From the NCBI GenBank assembly GCA_900554175.1, contig USGK01000013.1, forward strand, positions 1-40,790: 40,790 nt of DNA. The letters run 5' to 3'. Below, piece after piece: positions 23,871 to 33,146 of this stretch (within the stretch, counting starts at the first letter, position 1; the number at the start of each line of letters is the position of its first letter). Below the pieces are notes generated by a model that saw only the letters and a list, made by a program, of their open reading frames with translations, ran no database searches and had not been told where the DNA came from. This stretch comes from an uncultured Clostridium sp. Its GTDB lineage: Bacteria; Bacillota; Clostridia; TANB77; CAG-508. Both the position numbers and the translations under genes were made by a program.

Positions 23871-24608
23871 TTATAAATTTTTTATTGTAATTATTGTTAT
23901 ATTATCTAATCCACCATTTTGATTAGCTAATTCTACTAGTTCTTTTGGTGCTGTTTCAAAATTTTTCTTAACCAAATCAAAGATATCTTGAAGTTTTACC
24001 ATATTAGTTAATCCATCAGAACACATTACTAATGTATCTTCTTTTTGAAAACCTCTTACCATTACATCTGGTTCAACAAAAGCATTACATCCTAGAGCTT
24101 TCATTAACATATTTTTTTTAGGATGTGTTTCTGCTTCTTCTTTTGTTATAGTTCCTTCTTGAACTAATTTTTGAACATAACTATGGTCTTGCGTTAATTT
24201 TCTTATTAAATCTTTTCTAATTCTATAAATTCTGCTATCTCCCACATGTCCTATATAAGCTCTTGCCCCATATATCAAGCACACCTCTAATGTTGTGCCC
24301 ATTCCTTCGTATTCTTTTATTTCTAATGATTTTTCATATACAACCATATTTGCATATTCCATACTACTTCCAATTAATTGTATAAGACTATCTTTATCTT
24401 TTGGTGTATCTTGTATATTATTTTCTATATAACTTTTTGCACAGTTTATAGCCATTTTGCTTGCAATCTCTCCTGCATTGCATCCACCCATTCCATCTGC
24501 TAAAATAAATAGTTGGATATCGCTAAATTGATCTTCAGTTATATAGTAAGAGTCTTGATTTATGTCTCTTGATTTACCTATATCTGTTTTAGCATACGCT
24601 TTTACCAT
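23871..24608 (-). CDS. prpC: PP2C-type Ser/Thr protein phosphatase
   Basis: PrpC dephosphorylates PrkC and its substrates. The 245-residue PPM domain has the metal-site motifs RDINQDSYY, ADGMGG, GHVGDSRIY, MCSDGLTNM and GGLDNITIITI in order, and no other domain. ATG 24608 is chosen because AGAGGTG sits five to six bases before it; the longer frame to 24629 begins upstream of that SD. It is the first gene of the prpC-prkC-rpe-prmC run and has its own promoter. The rlmN gene that often precedes prpC is not here; the sortase genes are instead. Confidence 0.94.
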   Translation of the reverse strand: MVKAYAKTDIGKSRDINQDSYYITEDQFSDIQLFILADGMGGCNAGEIASKMAINCAKSYIENNIQDTPKDKDSLIQLIGSSMEYANMVVYEKSLEIKEYEGMGTTLEVCLIYGARAYIGHVGDSRIYRIRKDLIRKLTQDHSYVQKLVQEGTITKEEAETHPKKNMLMKALGCNAFVEPDVMVRGFQKEDTLVMCSDGLTNMVKLQDIFDLVKKNFETAPKELVELANQNGGLDNITIITIKNL

Positions 24609-24637
24609 AGCTTCACCTCTTCTCTTCAATCATCAAT

Positions 24638-24666
24638 GTTATATCATAAGTTATGTTTTTTTTCAA
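24638..24666 (-). promoter_or_regulatory. Sigma-A promoter of prpC-prkC
   Basis: On the minus strand TTGAAA (24666-24661), a 17-nt spacer starting with an A-run, and TATAAC (24643-24638) with an extended TGA before it. Confidence 0.7.
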
Positions 24667-24684
24667 TATTTTTTATATATTTTA

Positions 24685-25359
24685 TTAATAATTATTTCTT
24701 ACTCCAGTTACCAGTAATCTATGGGTATTAACATGTTTAGGTATGCATGTAACTAATGTTACCAAATCTTGACCTTCTTTTATCGATAGCTTATCAATCT
24801 CATTTGGTAAAATTGTATTCTTCTCCTGAACTTTATATTCTAATTTTAAATTTAAACTTTTTATATAAAAAATATCACCTATCTCAAGTTTATTCAAATT
24901 ATCAAACATTACTGCTCTTGCAAGTCCTGTATGTCCTGCAAGCACTGAATGTGTATTTTTTCCTCCAATTGGAATTGATGTATTTTCTAGATGACCAATT
25001 CCCTTTAATAGTACATTTTTTCCAGTTCCTTCATAAATAGGCAAATTTACATGAATTTTTGGAATTATAATATACCCTAAAATTTTTAATTTATTATTAT
25101 TTTTTATATCGAAAATATTCTCCAATGATATTCCAATTGTTCCATTATTGTATATATTTATATTGTATTCATTTGCTTCATTAATTTTGTTTTTTATATC
25201 TTCTTCATTCAACTCTTCTACATTTTTATCATAAGATTCTGCTCTTCCTTTTGCATCTAATTGATTTATTTTTTGTAAAACATACGGAAATGTTATAACA
25301 ATTATCCCACAAAAAATAAACAAATATCCAATTATAATTAATTTACTTTTCTTTTTCAT
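24685..25359 (-). CDS. Sortase, class C-like, without lid or C-terminal anchor
   Basis: This 224-residue sortase has an N-terminal membrane segment (about 6-27) and a catalytic domain with H143 (AGHTGLA), C205 (TLVTCIP) and R214 (NTHRLLV). The GHLENTSIPIGG block and TLVTC motif are class C-like. It lacks the DP[FWY] lid that covers the active site of most pilin polymerases, and it ends at RNNY with no C-terminal membrane helix. It begins 2 nt after the stop of the other sortase, with AAAGGA upstream. It may anchor finished pili or handle a different sorting signal; both are inference. Confidence 0.88.
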   Translation of the reverse strand: MKKKSKLIIIGYLFIFCGIIVITFPYVLQKINQLDAKGRAESYDKNVEELNEEDIKNKINEANEYNINIYNNGTIGISLENIFDIKNNNKLKILGYIIIPKIHVNLPIYEGTGKNVLLKGIGHLENTSIPIGGKNTHSVLAGHTGLARAVMFDNLNKLEIGDIFYIKSLNLKLEYKVQEKNTILPNEIDKLSIKEGQDLVTLVTCIPKHVNTHRLLVTGVRNNY

Positions 25360-25361
25360 TT

Positions 25362-26210
25362 CTATATCTTTCCTTTAACCTTACTATATAAGCCAATAAT
25401 TGTAAATGATATAATTATTCCTGAAATTATTGGGATAATATAATAAGTAATACTGTATCTAATATTTTTTTGCTGTATTCCTTTATTTTCTTCTTCTTTT
25501 TGATTAATATACTCTGTTCTTTCTCCCTGTACAAGAAGTCTATGAGTATTAACACCATAAGGTGTGCAAGTAACCAATGTTATTATATCCTTATCTTTTA
25601 AAATATTTAATTCACTTAAATCATCTGGTAATACAGTTTTTACATCATAAACCTTATATGCCAATATCTTATTTAATATATGTATATAAAACTTATCTCC
25701 TAGCTCTAATTCGTCTAATCTTGTAAATAATTCTGCTCTTGGTAATCCTCTATGCCCCGTAAGTATTGAGTGTGTAGAATTTCCTCCTATTGGAAGTGAA
25801 GTATATTCAATATGACCTACACCTTTTTGCATTACACTTTCATCTGTCCCATGATATATTGGTAATTTTACATTTATTTTTGGTATTTCTATATATGCCA
25901 TTATTCCATTACTATTTAAGTTTAAGACATCTAAATAATTACTTGGCAATGCATATCCACTTCCATTTACAAACGGGTCTTTTACAGGGGTACCTGCCAA
26001 ATTATTATTATATATCTTTGCTTTTTCCAATTCTTCTTCTAACGTTTTTTCATCATAATTTTTTATATTTTCTTCATAATTCTCAATTATTTCTGCTTGA
26101 TTTTTCTTAGCAATAAAATTGCTTATTGCAGGATATGAAAATATTAAGCATCCAACAATTAAAAATAAGAATCCCAAATAATTAGATATTATATCTTTAT
26201 TTTTTTTCAC
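25362..26210 (-). CDS. Class C (pilin-polymerising) sortase
   Basis: This 282-residue sortase has membrane segments at both ends (about 12-32 and 254-275), as is usual for pilus sortases. A lid motif DPF (78-80) precedes the catalytic domain. The triad is H153 (TGHRGLP), C215 (TLVTCTPYG) and R224 (NTHRLLV). It should join pilin subunits by an isopeptide bond between the Thr of LPVTG and a pilin Lys. The start is GTG 26210, with AAAGG eight bases upstream. It follows the backbone pilin gene after a hairpin terminator. Confidence 0.93.
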   Translation of the reverse strand: MKKNKDIISNYLGFLFLIVGCLIFSYPAISNFIAKKNQAEIIENYEENIKNYDEKTLEEELEKAKIYNNNLAGTPVKDPFVNGSGYALPSNYLDVLNLNSNGIMAYIEIPKINVKLPIYHGTDESVMQKGVGHIEYTSLPIGGNSTHSILTGHRGLPRAELFTRLDELELGDKFYIHILNKILAYKVYDVKTVLPDDLSELNILKDKDIITLVTCTPYGVNTHRLLVQGERTEYINQKEEENKGIQQKNIRYSITYYIIPIISGIIISFTIIGLYSKVKGKI

Positions 26211-26282
26211 GTTCCATACCTTTCTATCTTTTATTATTGATTTTTTAAGTATAACATTCTAACTTGTTCTTTTCAATAAAAA

Positions 26283-26316
26283 AGATAATAAAAACTTTAA
26301 AAAGTTTCTATTATCT
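26283..26316 (-). terminator. Hairpin between the pilin and the sortase genes
   Basis: AGATAATAAAAACTTT (26283-26298) and AAAGTTTCTATTATCT (26301-26316) pair with one mismatch; the innermost pairs must open for a loop. It lies 14 nt after the pilin stop. It is likely a partial terminator that makes sortase transcripts scarcer than pilin transcripts. Confidence 0.6.
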
Positions 26317-26329
26317 CATTTATTAAATA

Positions 26330-27892
26330 TTATTCTTCTTTTTTAGAAAAACCACGTACTACAAATAGTCCTACTACTATAAATACTGTTCCTAATATAA
26401 TAAATATTGCTGTCCCTTTTCCACCTGTTACTGGTAGTGAAAAACCTGCACTATTTTTTTCTGTTATACTATATATACCTGATGTTAATCCATCCAAAAT
26501 TCCATCTATATTATCATCTTTTATTTCGATATCTGTTGATGTTTGTGATTTTACATAACCATTTGGTGCTTTTGTCTCTGTTAATGTATACTTTCCTTCA
26601 TCTAATCCTTTTATCGTAAATTTTCCTTCACTATTTGTTTTCAATTTTTTTGTTGCACCTGCAGTTGAAACATCTGATAAATAATATATTCCTTCATTTG
26701 ATGGGTCAGCAACAAAATATAATATTGTTCCTGTTGAATTTTTAATCTCATATTCAGCATCTGCTAAAGGAGAACCTGAATTTTTATCTATTTTTACCAA
26801 TTCTATTCCATAAGTATATACTGTATTTTCTGATGATTTTTGTATCTGTTGACTTGATGCATCATAAGGGTTATTACTATATTCCAAAGTAACTACATCT
26901 TTATTTCCATTTTCTCCTATAACTAAATCACTATTTTGAGTTAATTTAGCTTTATAAGAAACTAAAACTTGAGAATATTTTTTTATCTTTTCATAAATAA
27001 AGTTTACAACAAATGTATTATTTTCGCTATCGTATGATACTGTATAATCTGTTCCTACTGTTAATATATCATTTTGTGTTCCATTTGCCCCCTTTACAAC
27101 TATTGATGAATTATCTAAACTTAAAGACTTATCCATTTTATCTTTTAATGTAAATTTTTTTCCTAAACTATTTTCTAAATATGTTGGTATATCAGCAACT
27201 ATATTATAATTAATTTCATCTACTATTGAATAATTATCTTTGATTTTTACATTATCTGTTACTGTTTTTGTAACACTTGGTTCTGTGGATTTTACTGTTA
27301 TTTTTTCATCATTCAAAATCCATTTAGAATTTGCAGAATCGTATTTAGGATTTAAACTAACTACAGATGGTGTATAAACTCTATATCCATTTTCGATTAA
27401 AGTTAAGTATGTTCCCATTTCTAGATTCTCAAAATTTGCAACACCTGTTAATTTTTCACTTGTTACAGGATATGAATTTTTTCCAGTTAAGCTTATTGTA
27501 TCTACAGCAACAATATTAATATCTCCACCCTTTATAGCTGCTGCAATAGCATCATAAAATGCTCTTATTTCATCTGCTGATGATTCTTTCGCAAAATCAC
27601 TTGTCTTTGAATATTTATTATAAACACTTGATGCATCTATCCATTCTTGTACTTCATCTACCCATGTATATTCTGGGTCTTTAGGTTGGTTTGCTTCATA
27701 ATCATAATTAACTGTTGCTAACTTATATTCTGAAATTTTAACACCTGCTTCAACTTTTTCAACTGTTATATTCCCAGTATTCGATGTTATAGAAATATCC
27801 TTAGCATAACTATTACCACAAATTGCTATTAAAGCAATTAATAAAATAATAAATAATACTATGTTAAATTTTACTTTGAGTTTTCTTTTCAT
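26330..27892 (-). CDS. LPXTG-anchored major (backbone) pilin, SpaH/EbpB-like
   Basis: This 520-residue surface protein has a signal peptide (MKRKLKVKFNIVLFIILLIALIAICGNSYA-K). A first domain (about 31-200) ends in YTPSVVSLNPKYD, where K183 is a candidate pilin-motif Lys. A middle isopeptide-type domain (about 205-355) follows, then a CnaB/SpaA-like domain (about 362-465) with the E-box YTLTETKAPNGY (E439). The sorting signal is LPVTG (486-490), with a hydrophobic segment and a basic/acidic tail (FSKKEE). The order matches backbone pilins of Gram-positive pili. AGGAGG precedes the ATG. It is 38 nt downstream of the large tip protein gene. Confidence 0.92.
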   Translation of the reverse strand: MKRKLKVKFNIVLFIILLIALIAICGNSYAKDISITSNTGNITVEKVEAGVKISEYKLATVNYDYEANQPKDPEYTWVDEVQEWIDASSVYNKYSKTSDFAKESSADEIRAFYDAIAAAIKGGDINIVAVDTISLTGKNSYPVTSEKLTGVANFENLEMGTYLTLIENGYRVYTPSVVSLNPKYDSANSKWILNDEKITVKSTEPSVTKTVTDNVKIKDNYSIVDEINYNIVADIPTYLENSLGKKFTLKDKMDKSLSLDNSSIVVKGANGTQNDILTVGTDYTVSYDSENNTFVVNFIYEKIKKYSQVLVSYKAKLTQNSDLVIGENGNKDVVTLEYSNNPYDASSQQIQKSSENTVYTYGIELVKIDKNSGSPLADAEYEIKNSTGTILYFVADPSNEGIYYLSDVSTAGATKKLKTNSEGKFTIKGLDEGKYTLTETKAPNGYVKSQTSTDIEIKDDNIDGILDGLTSGIYSITEKNSAGFSLPVTGGKGTAIFIILGTVFIVVGLFVVRGFSKKEE

Positions 27893-27930
27893 TTTGATTT
27901 CCTCCTTTTAATTTAAACTATTTTTAGAAA

Positions 27931-30900
27931 TTATTTCTGTTTTTTTCTTGATTTACTTTTTTCTGCAGTTCTAATATTTGTTTTACAAAAGTATATTCTT
28001 TTCGTTTTAAATAATCCTATTATTATTATTACTAATCCAATACCACAAATTTTCTCAATTCCTATTCCTCCTGCTATTGGTAATGATACACTACATCTAT
28101 TTGGTACTTTTAAAATTCCTCCATCTTCTAATATAAATGCTGGTGGATTTTCAACTGCTGTAATTACAGATTCATTATTTGAATCAAAATTAATCTTCCA
28201 TTGTCCTGATGATTTTATTCTATTAAGTGGTGCTTTGGTTTCAACTAATCTATATTCATATTGTGGATATAGATTTTTAAAAGATACTTTTCCTGCATTT
28301 GAATTTACTACTAAGTCAATTGTACTATTTACTGTATCTACTAATTCCCAACAACCTTCCAAATTTTCAACATCAATTGTTTTATCGTTATGATAATTTT
28401 CTTCATGTTTTACACAAACTAATTTATATAACTTAAATTGTGCTCCTCCTAAAGCATTATTGTGATTTTCTTCTGCTACCTTAGTAAACTCAAAATCTAC
28501 TCCCTTTAATAATCCTAGATTAACATAGTTTTGAATAATTTGAGCATTTACATTTGTATCCAACTTTGTTATTTCATCTGTATATACAATATTTGAATTT
28601 CCACTTGACTTATTGAATTTACTTGTTACAATTTCATTTGATGTCTTTTCTTTTTCTACTAACAAATAACCTTTTGGATATGTCACTTTTACTTTATATA
28701 TTCCTTTTGGTAACCCAGAAAAACTATATGTTCCATCATTATTTGGTTTAATATCTTCCACTTTATTTCCTTCTAAATCTTTAGCTTGTACATATTCACC
28801 TTTTTCATCTTTCATTAAAATCGAAATAACAGTATTTGTTAAAATATCATTTCTTTTGCTAAAATCCGGATTAGTCGATGTCATATTTTCTTCATCAACA
28901 TCTAATAATGAATCTTTATTAGAATCATACCATATTATTCCATTTATTTCTCTTTTTATTACCTCAGTTTTTACTTGTGTCGACACCATAACATCTGTTG
29001 ATGAATATGTTTGTCCTGTCGTATAATTAACATATTTATCTAAAGCTTCATTTCCAATTGTTTTTATATAAATATCTATAATAATATTATCTTTTGCTTT
29101 AGCTACTCCATTTATTGCAATTCCAGTTACTCCATTATTTAATTGTTCTGTATTTAGAATATATTCACCATTATTTTCCGAAACTTTTGTCCATATAGAA
29201 CTACTTTCTAATCCATTATTTGCATCAACATTGCTAGCATTTAAACCTTTTACAATTTCATCATGTGTGTAATATAAATTTATATTATCATTTGGTATTA
29301 CTCCTGATAAATCACTTTGTGATACTTTAACTTTTTCTATTTCAAATGTTCCTTTAAATGATGTTCCAATACTATCTCCATTATATGGCATAATATCTAA
29401 TATAGCAAAATCATTTAAATCATTTTCAGTATTATTTCTATAAATTATTTTATAATGAATTTCTCCATTTTTTTCTACTATTTCTGTGTCTGTTGTTTTA
29501 TATAAACTATATGATGCTAAGTTTACAATATTAACACTATTAACTGCTGTTCTTGTATCTACTAAACAATTTCCTACTTTATATATATTTGTTATATTTC
29601 CCTCTGCATCTGTTGAAGTAGACGGAATCTCAGATATTATTGCCTTTACATCATACACAGTTTCATTAATTGTTTCAGGATCTATTGCTGCTTCAAAATA
29701 TATATCTTCTAAAGCATCGTTTACTGAAATATTATATAAATAAAATTCAATTGTTGTAGTTCCATCTTCATTTGTTTCAATTTTTTGTGTATTCAAATAA
29801 TTACTGTTAGTACTATCAGATACATAGCTCAATCCTTTTGGCAATGTCACTCTAACTTTTTCATTTACACCTTTAGCAGGCTCTTCTATAGTTGAATCAG
29901 TTGTAACAGAAGGACTTATTTTATATTTTATTTTATATTCACCTTTGCTAAAATCATATTTATTTTTTGAATTATTACTGCTATCTATTGCATCAATTGT
30001 AACATTCTGTTCACCTGCAACTGCTAGAATTGTTTGACCTCCAACATATCCATTTGTATGAGTTCCATTAACAATATTTCCAACATCGTCATATTCAGTT
30101 TTCAAATAATTATCATTTATTTTTTCAAAAATTGCTGTTGGATAACTATCATATCCTTTTACAATAGATTGTGAATATATAGTTCTATCTAAGTCTTCAT
30201 GCCAATATCTACTTGTTTGAACCATTCCATATGTTCTTCCAATTTTAGCTGTACTTTTTAATTGCAATCCCAATTCTATATATAAAGAAGCTGCCTTTTG
30301 AGGCGTTTGTATATAACCATCTGTTGACTCAAAATATTCACCAATACATATTGCTCCTTCAGGAATATCCTCATAATTTTTATACATTACTAAATCTTCT
30401 ATTTGAGTCTCATTTCTTTCAGTTTCACTTACCCAATTAGTACCATCTTTTTTAGTAACAAACCATTGCGTAAAACTCATTGTATTAGCATCTTCTGAAA
30501 CAGAATAATAAGTTCCATTTATTTTAGTAGGCTCAAATCCGTCACCATCAAATTTTATTAATTTATCTATACTATATAAACGGTCATCTGAATCATTATT
30601 TAAATTCAACACTATGCAAGGTATTGCTAAAAATGGTGTTTGTCTTGTTATTTTTGCATCTCCAATCATTTGTCCTGAATATAAAGCTGAATTTGAAGTA
30701 GCTGAATATAATCTAAAACAATGATTATATGATAAATTTCGACTTAAATACTTTATTTGATATTTATCGTCAGATGTGTTTTTTTGTACAGATGTAGAAA
30801 CATTAGACAATGATGTTGCCGAAAAATTCGTATCTATTAAATTAAAATAATAACTATAGTCTTCTTGAGACGTTATATCCTTATCTGGTACAAAAATTTG

Positions 30901-32481
30901 AAAATAACCAGCTGAAAAACATCCAATACCTAAATCCTCTCCATAAATTGCATCAGTTCCAATAGTTTGATTATAATTATATTTTGGAAATTTATAATCA
31001 AATTTGTAATTTTTTACATTTACATTTAATGTATTTCCATTTTGATTCATTTCAATGTTACCTGAATCAAAAACTACCCATTTTCTATCTGAATTAAAAG
31101 CCATACCATATGGTAAACACTTAAAACTATAGTTTGACGCAACCGAATCAAAATACATAGTTCTTCCTGGAATTGTACCACTTTTTGTATTTCTATTTAC
31201 TTTATAATTCCAAAGAACAATATCAGCATCATCTGTTATATCTTCAACATTTAATGTAGTTTTTGACTTTCTTAACATTTGTAAGTTAATGTCAAAACTT
31301 ATATTTCCTTTTGGAAGCTCTATACCTTTCAATCCATATGAAGCATCATTATTGTACAATTGTAAAATAAATCCATATCCATACATTCTTCCAGATGTAT
31401 TACCATTTCCATAATCCACCTGCACTCTTTTAGCAAAGTCTGTATTTCTTGTTAATTTTATGTTGTATCTTGGTTCTGCACTTGCATATGTTGTTTCTGT
31501 TTCAATAGTTTTGTATAATGATGTATCATTGTCTTTAATCCACATTGTTATTTTTGGAGTTATTTCTTTTCCATTTGAGATACCTAATGTATTTAAAGAT
31601 AATTCAAAATTTTTTATAGCAGGTACATTAATTGTATCTTTGGACATTTCATATGATGCCTCAAATACTAATCCATTATCCGATAATGTACTAGTTGTTG
31701 CCCAACTCATTGAACTCATGTCCCACTTAACCATATTTTCAAGTGTTTGATCACTAAATTCTGCTTTTATGCATATTGTTCCACCTTTAAGGCTTGAACT
31801 AGTTGTACTTCCTTCAATTATTGCTAAATTTGCATCTAAATTATATTTAATTTTATCGAAAGACCTTACAATTTTATCATTTTCAGATTCGTCATTTCCT
31901 GACTTCCATTTTACTGTTCCGTCTGAATTTTGACAATCTGCAGTTTCCGATTGGTTAAATGGCGATGTTCCTGTTATAATATTTGTAATAGATATTGATG
32001 AAACATAACTATTTTCACCAGTAGCATCTGATGACGTTTGGCTTTTAACTTCAGGAGATTTTTTAATTTCAGAACCATTTAATATATCATCATTTTCCTT
32101 AGTATTTAAATTATCATTAGAAAAATTATTTGGTAAAACACTTGCAGTATTATTTACTACATTATTGGCTATTTCATTTGAAACTGTTGTATTTTTCTCT
32201 TCTATTGAATTTATTATAACATTATTGATTGATGTATTATTTTTTATAACTTCACTATTATTGATAGTATTGTTAATATTTGAAGAATTTTCTTTTAACG
32301 ATTCATTATTTGAAAATTCATTTAATTCTTCTGAAGATTTTAATTCACTGCCATTTCCTTTAAATTTAGTTGTAAGAGCTTTGGTCGTTACTATAGATAC
32401 TATAATTATTAGTACTGTCGTTACGATACCAATAACCAAGCTCAAATTAGCTTCAATGACTTTATTTTTCTTAGATTTCAT
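27931..32481 (-). CDS. Giant pilus tip/surface adhesin with SdrD-B and CnaB domains
   Basis: This 1516-residue surface protein has an N-terminal hydrophobic segment (about 13-36) as signal or anchor and an Asn/Ser/Glu-rich low-complexity stretch (about 45-165). A long region of unassigned beta-rich sequence follows (about 170-980), then a DUF11-like repeat (about 985-1170), an SdrD B-like domain from about 1177 (INGIIWYDSNKDSLLDVDEEN) and a CnaB domain from about 1325 (FEFTKVAEENHNNALGGAQF) with an E-box (YRLVETKAP). The sorting signal is LPIAG (1467-1471) rather than LPXTG, followed by a hydrophobic helix and an unusually long basic tail. It is first in the pilus operon, as tip proteins often are. 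AAAGGA precedes the ATG. Confidence 0.85.
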   Translation of the reverse strand: MKSKKNKVIEANLSLVIGIVTTVLIIIVSIVTTKALTTKFKGNGSELKSSEELNEFSNNESLKENSSNINNTINNSEVIKNNTSINNVIINSIEEKNTTVSNEIANNVVNNTASVLPNNFSNDNLNTKENDDILNGSEIKKSPEVKSQTSSDATGENSYVSSISITNIITGTSPFNQSETADCQNSDGTVKWKSGNDESENDKIVRSFDKIKYNLDANLAIIEGSTTSSSLKGGTICIKAEFSDQTLENMVKWDMSSMSWATTSTLSDNGLVFEASYEMSKDTINVPAIKNFELSLNTLGISNGKEITPKITMWIKDNDTSLYKTIETETTYASAEPRYNIKLTRNTDFAKRVQVDYGNGNTSGRMYGYGFILQLYNNDASYGLKGIELPKGNISFDINLQMLRKSKTTLNVEDITDDADIVLWNYKVNRNTKSGTIPGRTMYFDSVASNYSFKCLPYGMAFNSDRKWVVFDSGNIEMNQNGNTLNVNVKNYKFDYKFPKYNYNQTIGTDAIYGEDLGIGCFSAGYFQIFVPDKDITSQEDYSYYFNLIDTNFSATSLSNVSTSVQKNTSDDKYQIKYLSRNLSYNHCFRLYSATSNSALYSGQMIGDAKITRQTPFLAIPCIVLNLNNDSDDRLYSIDKLIKFDGDGFEPTKINGTYYSVSEDANTMSFTQWFVTKKDGTNWVSETERNETQIEDLVMYKNYEDIPEGAICIGEYFESTDGYIQTPQKAASLYIELGLQLKSTAKIGRTYGMVQTSRYWHEDLDRTIYSQSIVKGYDSYPTAIFEKINDNYLKTEYDDVGNIVNGTHTNGYVGGQTILAVAGEQNVTIDAIDSSNNSKNKYDFSKGEYKIKYKISPSVTTDSTIEEPAKGVNEKVRVTLPKGLSYVSDSTNSNYLNTQKIETNEDGTTTIEFYLYNISVNDALEDIYFEAAIDPETINETVYDVKAIISEIPSTSTDAEGNITNIYKVGNCLVDTRTAVNSVNIVNLASYSLYKTTDTEIVEKNGEIHYKIIYRNNTENDLNDFAILDIMPYNGDSIGTSFKGTFEIEKVKVSQSDLSGVIPNDNINLYYTHDEIVKGLNASNVDANNGLESSSIWTKVSENNGEYILNTEQLNNGVTGIAINGVAKAKDNIIIDIYIKTIGNEALDKYVNYTTGQTYSSTDVMVSTQVKTEVIKREINGIIWYDSNKDSLLDVDEENMTSTNPDFSKRNDILTNTVISILMKDEKGEYVQAKDLEGNKVEDIKPNNDGTYSFSGLPKGIYKVKVTYPKGYLLVEKEKTSNEIVTSKFNKSSGNSNIVYTDEITKLDTNVNAQIIQNYVNLGLLKGVDFEFTKVAEENHNNALGGAQFKLYKLVCVKHEENYHNDKTIDVENLEGCWELVDTVNSTIDLVVNSNAGKVSFKNLYPQYEYRLVETKAPLNRIKSSGQWKINFDSNNESVITAVENPPAFILEDGGILKVPNRCSVSLPIAGGIGIEKICGIGLVIIIIGLFKTKRIYFCKTNIRTAEKSKSRKKQK

Positions 32482-32568
32482 TTTATATCATTCCTTTCTT
32501 TAGACTTCAACCTTTTATTAATAATATATTTTTACTCATAAATCACCATTTAAACACTTACATATATA

Positions 32569-32597
32569 AGTATACATTTTTCTACATTTATTTTCAA
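32569..32597 (-). promoter_or_regulatory. Sigma-A promoter of the pilus operon
   Basis: On the minus strand TTGAAA (32597-32592), a 17-nt spacer and TATACT (32574-32569). The untranslated leader would be about 80 nt. The remaining gap up to 32736 is AT-rich; I see no riboswitch or other conserved RNA in it. Confidence 0.7.
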
Positions 32598-32736
32598 TAG
32601 AAAATTTTTCAAATTTTGCTCTTTCCAAAAAAAATATCTTTAAAAGTCTTATAATCAAAGCTTTTGATCTATTTTAATTTTTTTTTACTTTTTCTTTACA
32701 AATTTATTACATTTTTAGTACTTTTTCACACAAAAA

Positions 32737-32761
32737 AAGTACTATATTTTATATAGCACTT
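32737..32761 (-). terminator. Terminator overlapping the end of the DUF2508 gene
   Basis: On the minus strand AAGTGCTATA-TAAAA-TATAGTACTT folds as ten pairs including one G-U, followed by a run of T. The upstream arm includes the last codons and stop of the gene ending at 32749. Confidence 0.8.
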
Positions 32762-33018
32762 GAAATTTTTATTTTATCTACCAAACTAACTATTATTCCT
32801 TTTGATTTAGCTAATTTAGTTAAATAATCTATTTTTGATGAATTTGCTTTTATTTGATATGTGTAATAATCAATCAAATCTTTTTCTGCATACTCAAAAT
32901 TATTATGAGCAATTTCTAAATTTCTTTTTGCCTCTATAATACTTCTTATTAATTCTTGCTCACTTTCTTTCTGTGTTAATTCAAAAATTTTATTCTCTTT
33001 TACATAAATCTCTTCCAT
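32749..33018 (-). CDS. DUF2508 (YaaL-like) family protein
   Basis: This 89-residue, highly charged, mostly helical protein contains ELIRSIIEAKRNLEIAHNNFEYA followed by DLIDYYTYQIKANSSKIDYL, the pattern of the DUF2508/YaaL family. No function is known; in other Firmicutes it often lies near recR or bofA. ATG 33018 begins the family-like part. The frame continues upstream to 33132, but that stretch includes the SD and looks non-coding. The SD is 33 nt upstream with a hairpin between (separate entry). A candidate promoter stands at 33103-33132 and a terminator overlaps the stop, so it is a single-gene unit between uppP and the pilus operon. Confidence 0.72.
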   Translation of the reverse strand: MEEIYVKENKIFELTQKESEQELIRSIIEAKRNLEIAHNNFEYAEKDLIDYYTYQIKANSSKIDYLTKLAKSKGIIVSLVDKIKISSAI

Positions 33019-33060
33019 TTTATAGTAGATAATAGTTTTACTATTACCATTCCTCCTTTT
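33016..33060 (-). promoter_or_regulatory. SD-hairpin-ATG translation start of the DUF2508 gene
   Basis: On the minus strand AAAAGGAGG (33060-33052), AAT, then a hairpin GGTAATAGT-AAA-ACTATTATC (33048-33028; nine pairs with one G-U), then 9 nt, then ATG 33018. The linear gap is 33 nt; the effective gap is 12 nt. An ATG 2 nt after the SD would open a 16-codon frame overlapping the true start in another frame. Confidence 0.6.
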
Positions 33061-33102
33061 GCTTATACTATTCGTAAAACATTCCGTTTTTCCATTAATA
33101 GT

Positions 33103-33132
33103 AATATATGTAAAAAAATTGATTTTATGCAA
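33103..33132 (-). promoter_or_regulatory. Candidate promoter of the DUF2508 gene
   Basis: On the minus strand TTGCAT (33132-33127), an 18-nt spacer and TATATT (33108-33103), just downstream of the uppP stop. Confidence 0.45.
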
Positions 33133-33146
33133 AATTTTAATTTGGA

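Noticed and set aside
32482..32736. Possible c-di-GMP or other riboswitch before the pilus operon
   Set aside because: I looked for conserved loops and paired arms typical of such leaders and found only AT-rich sequence with a short leader after a good promoter.
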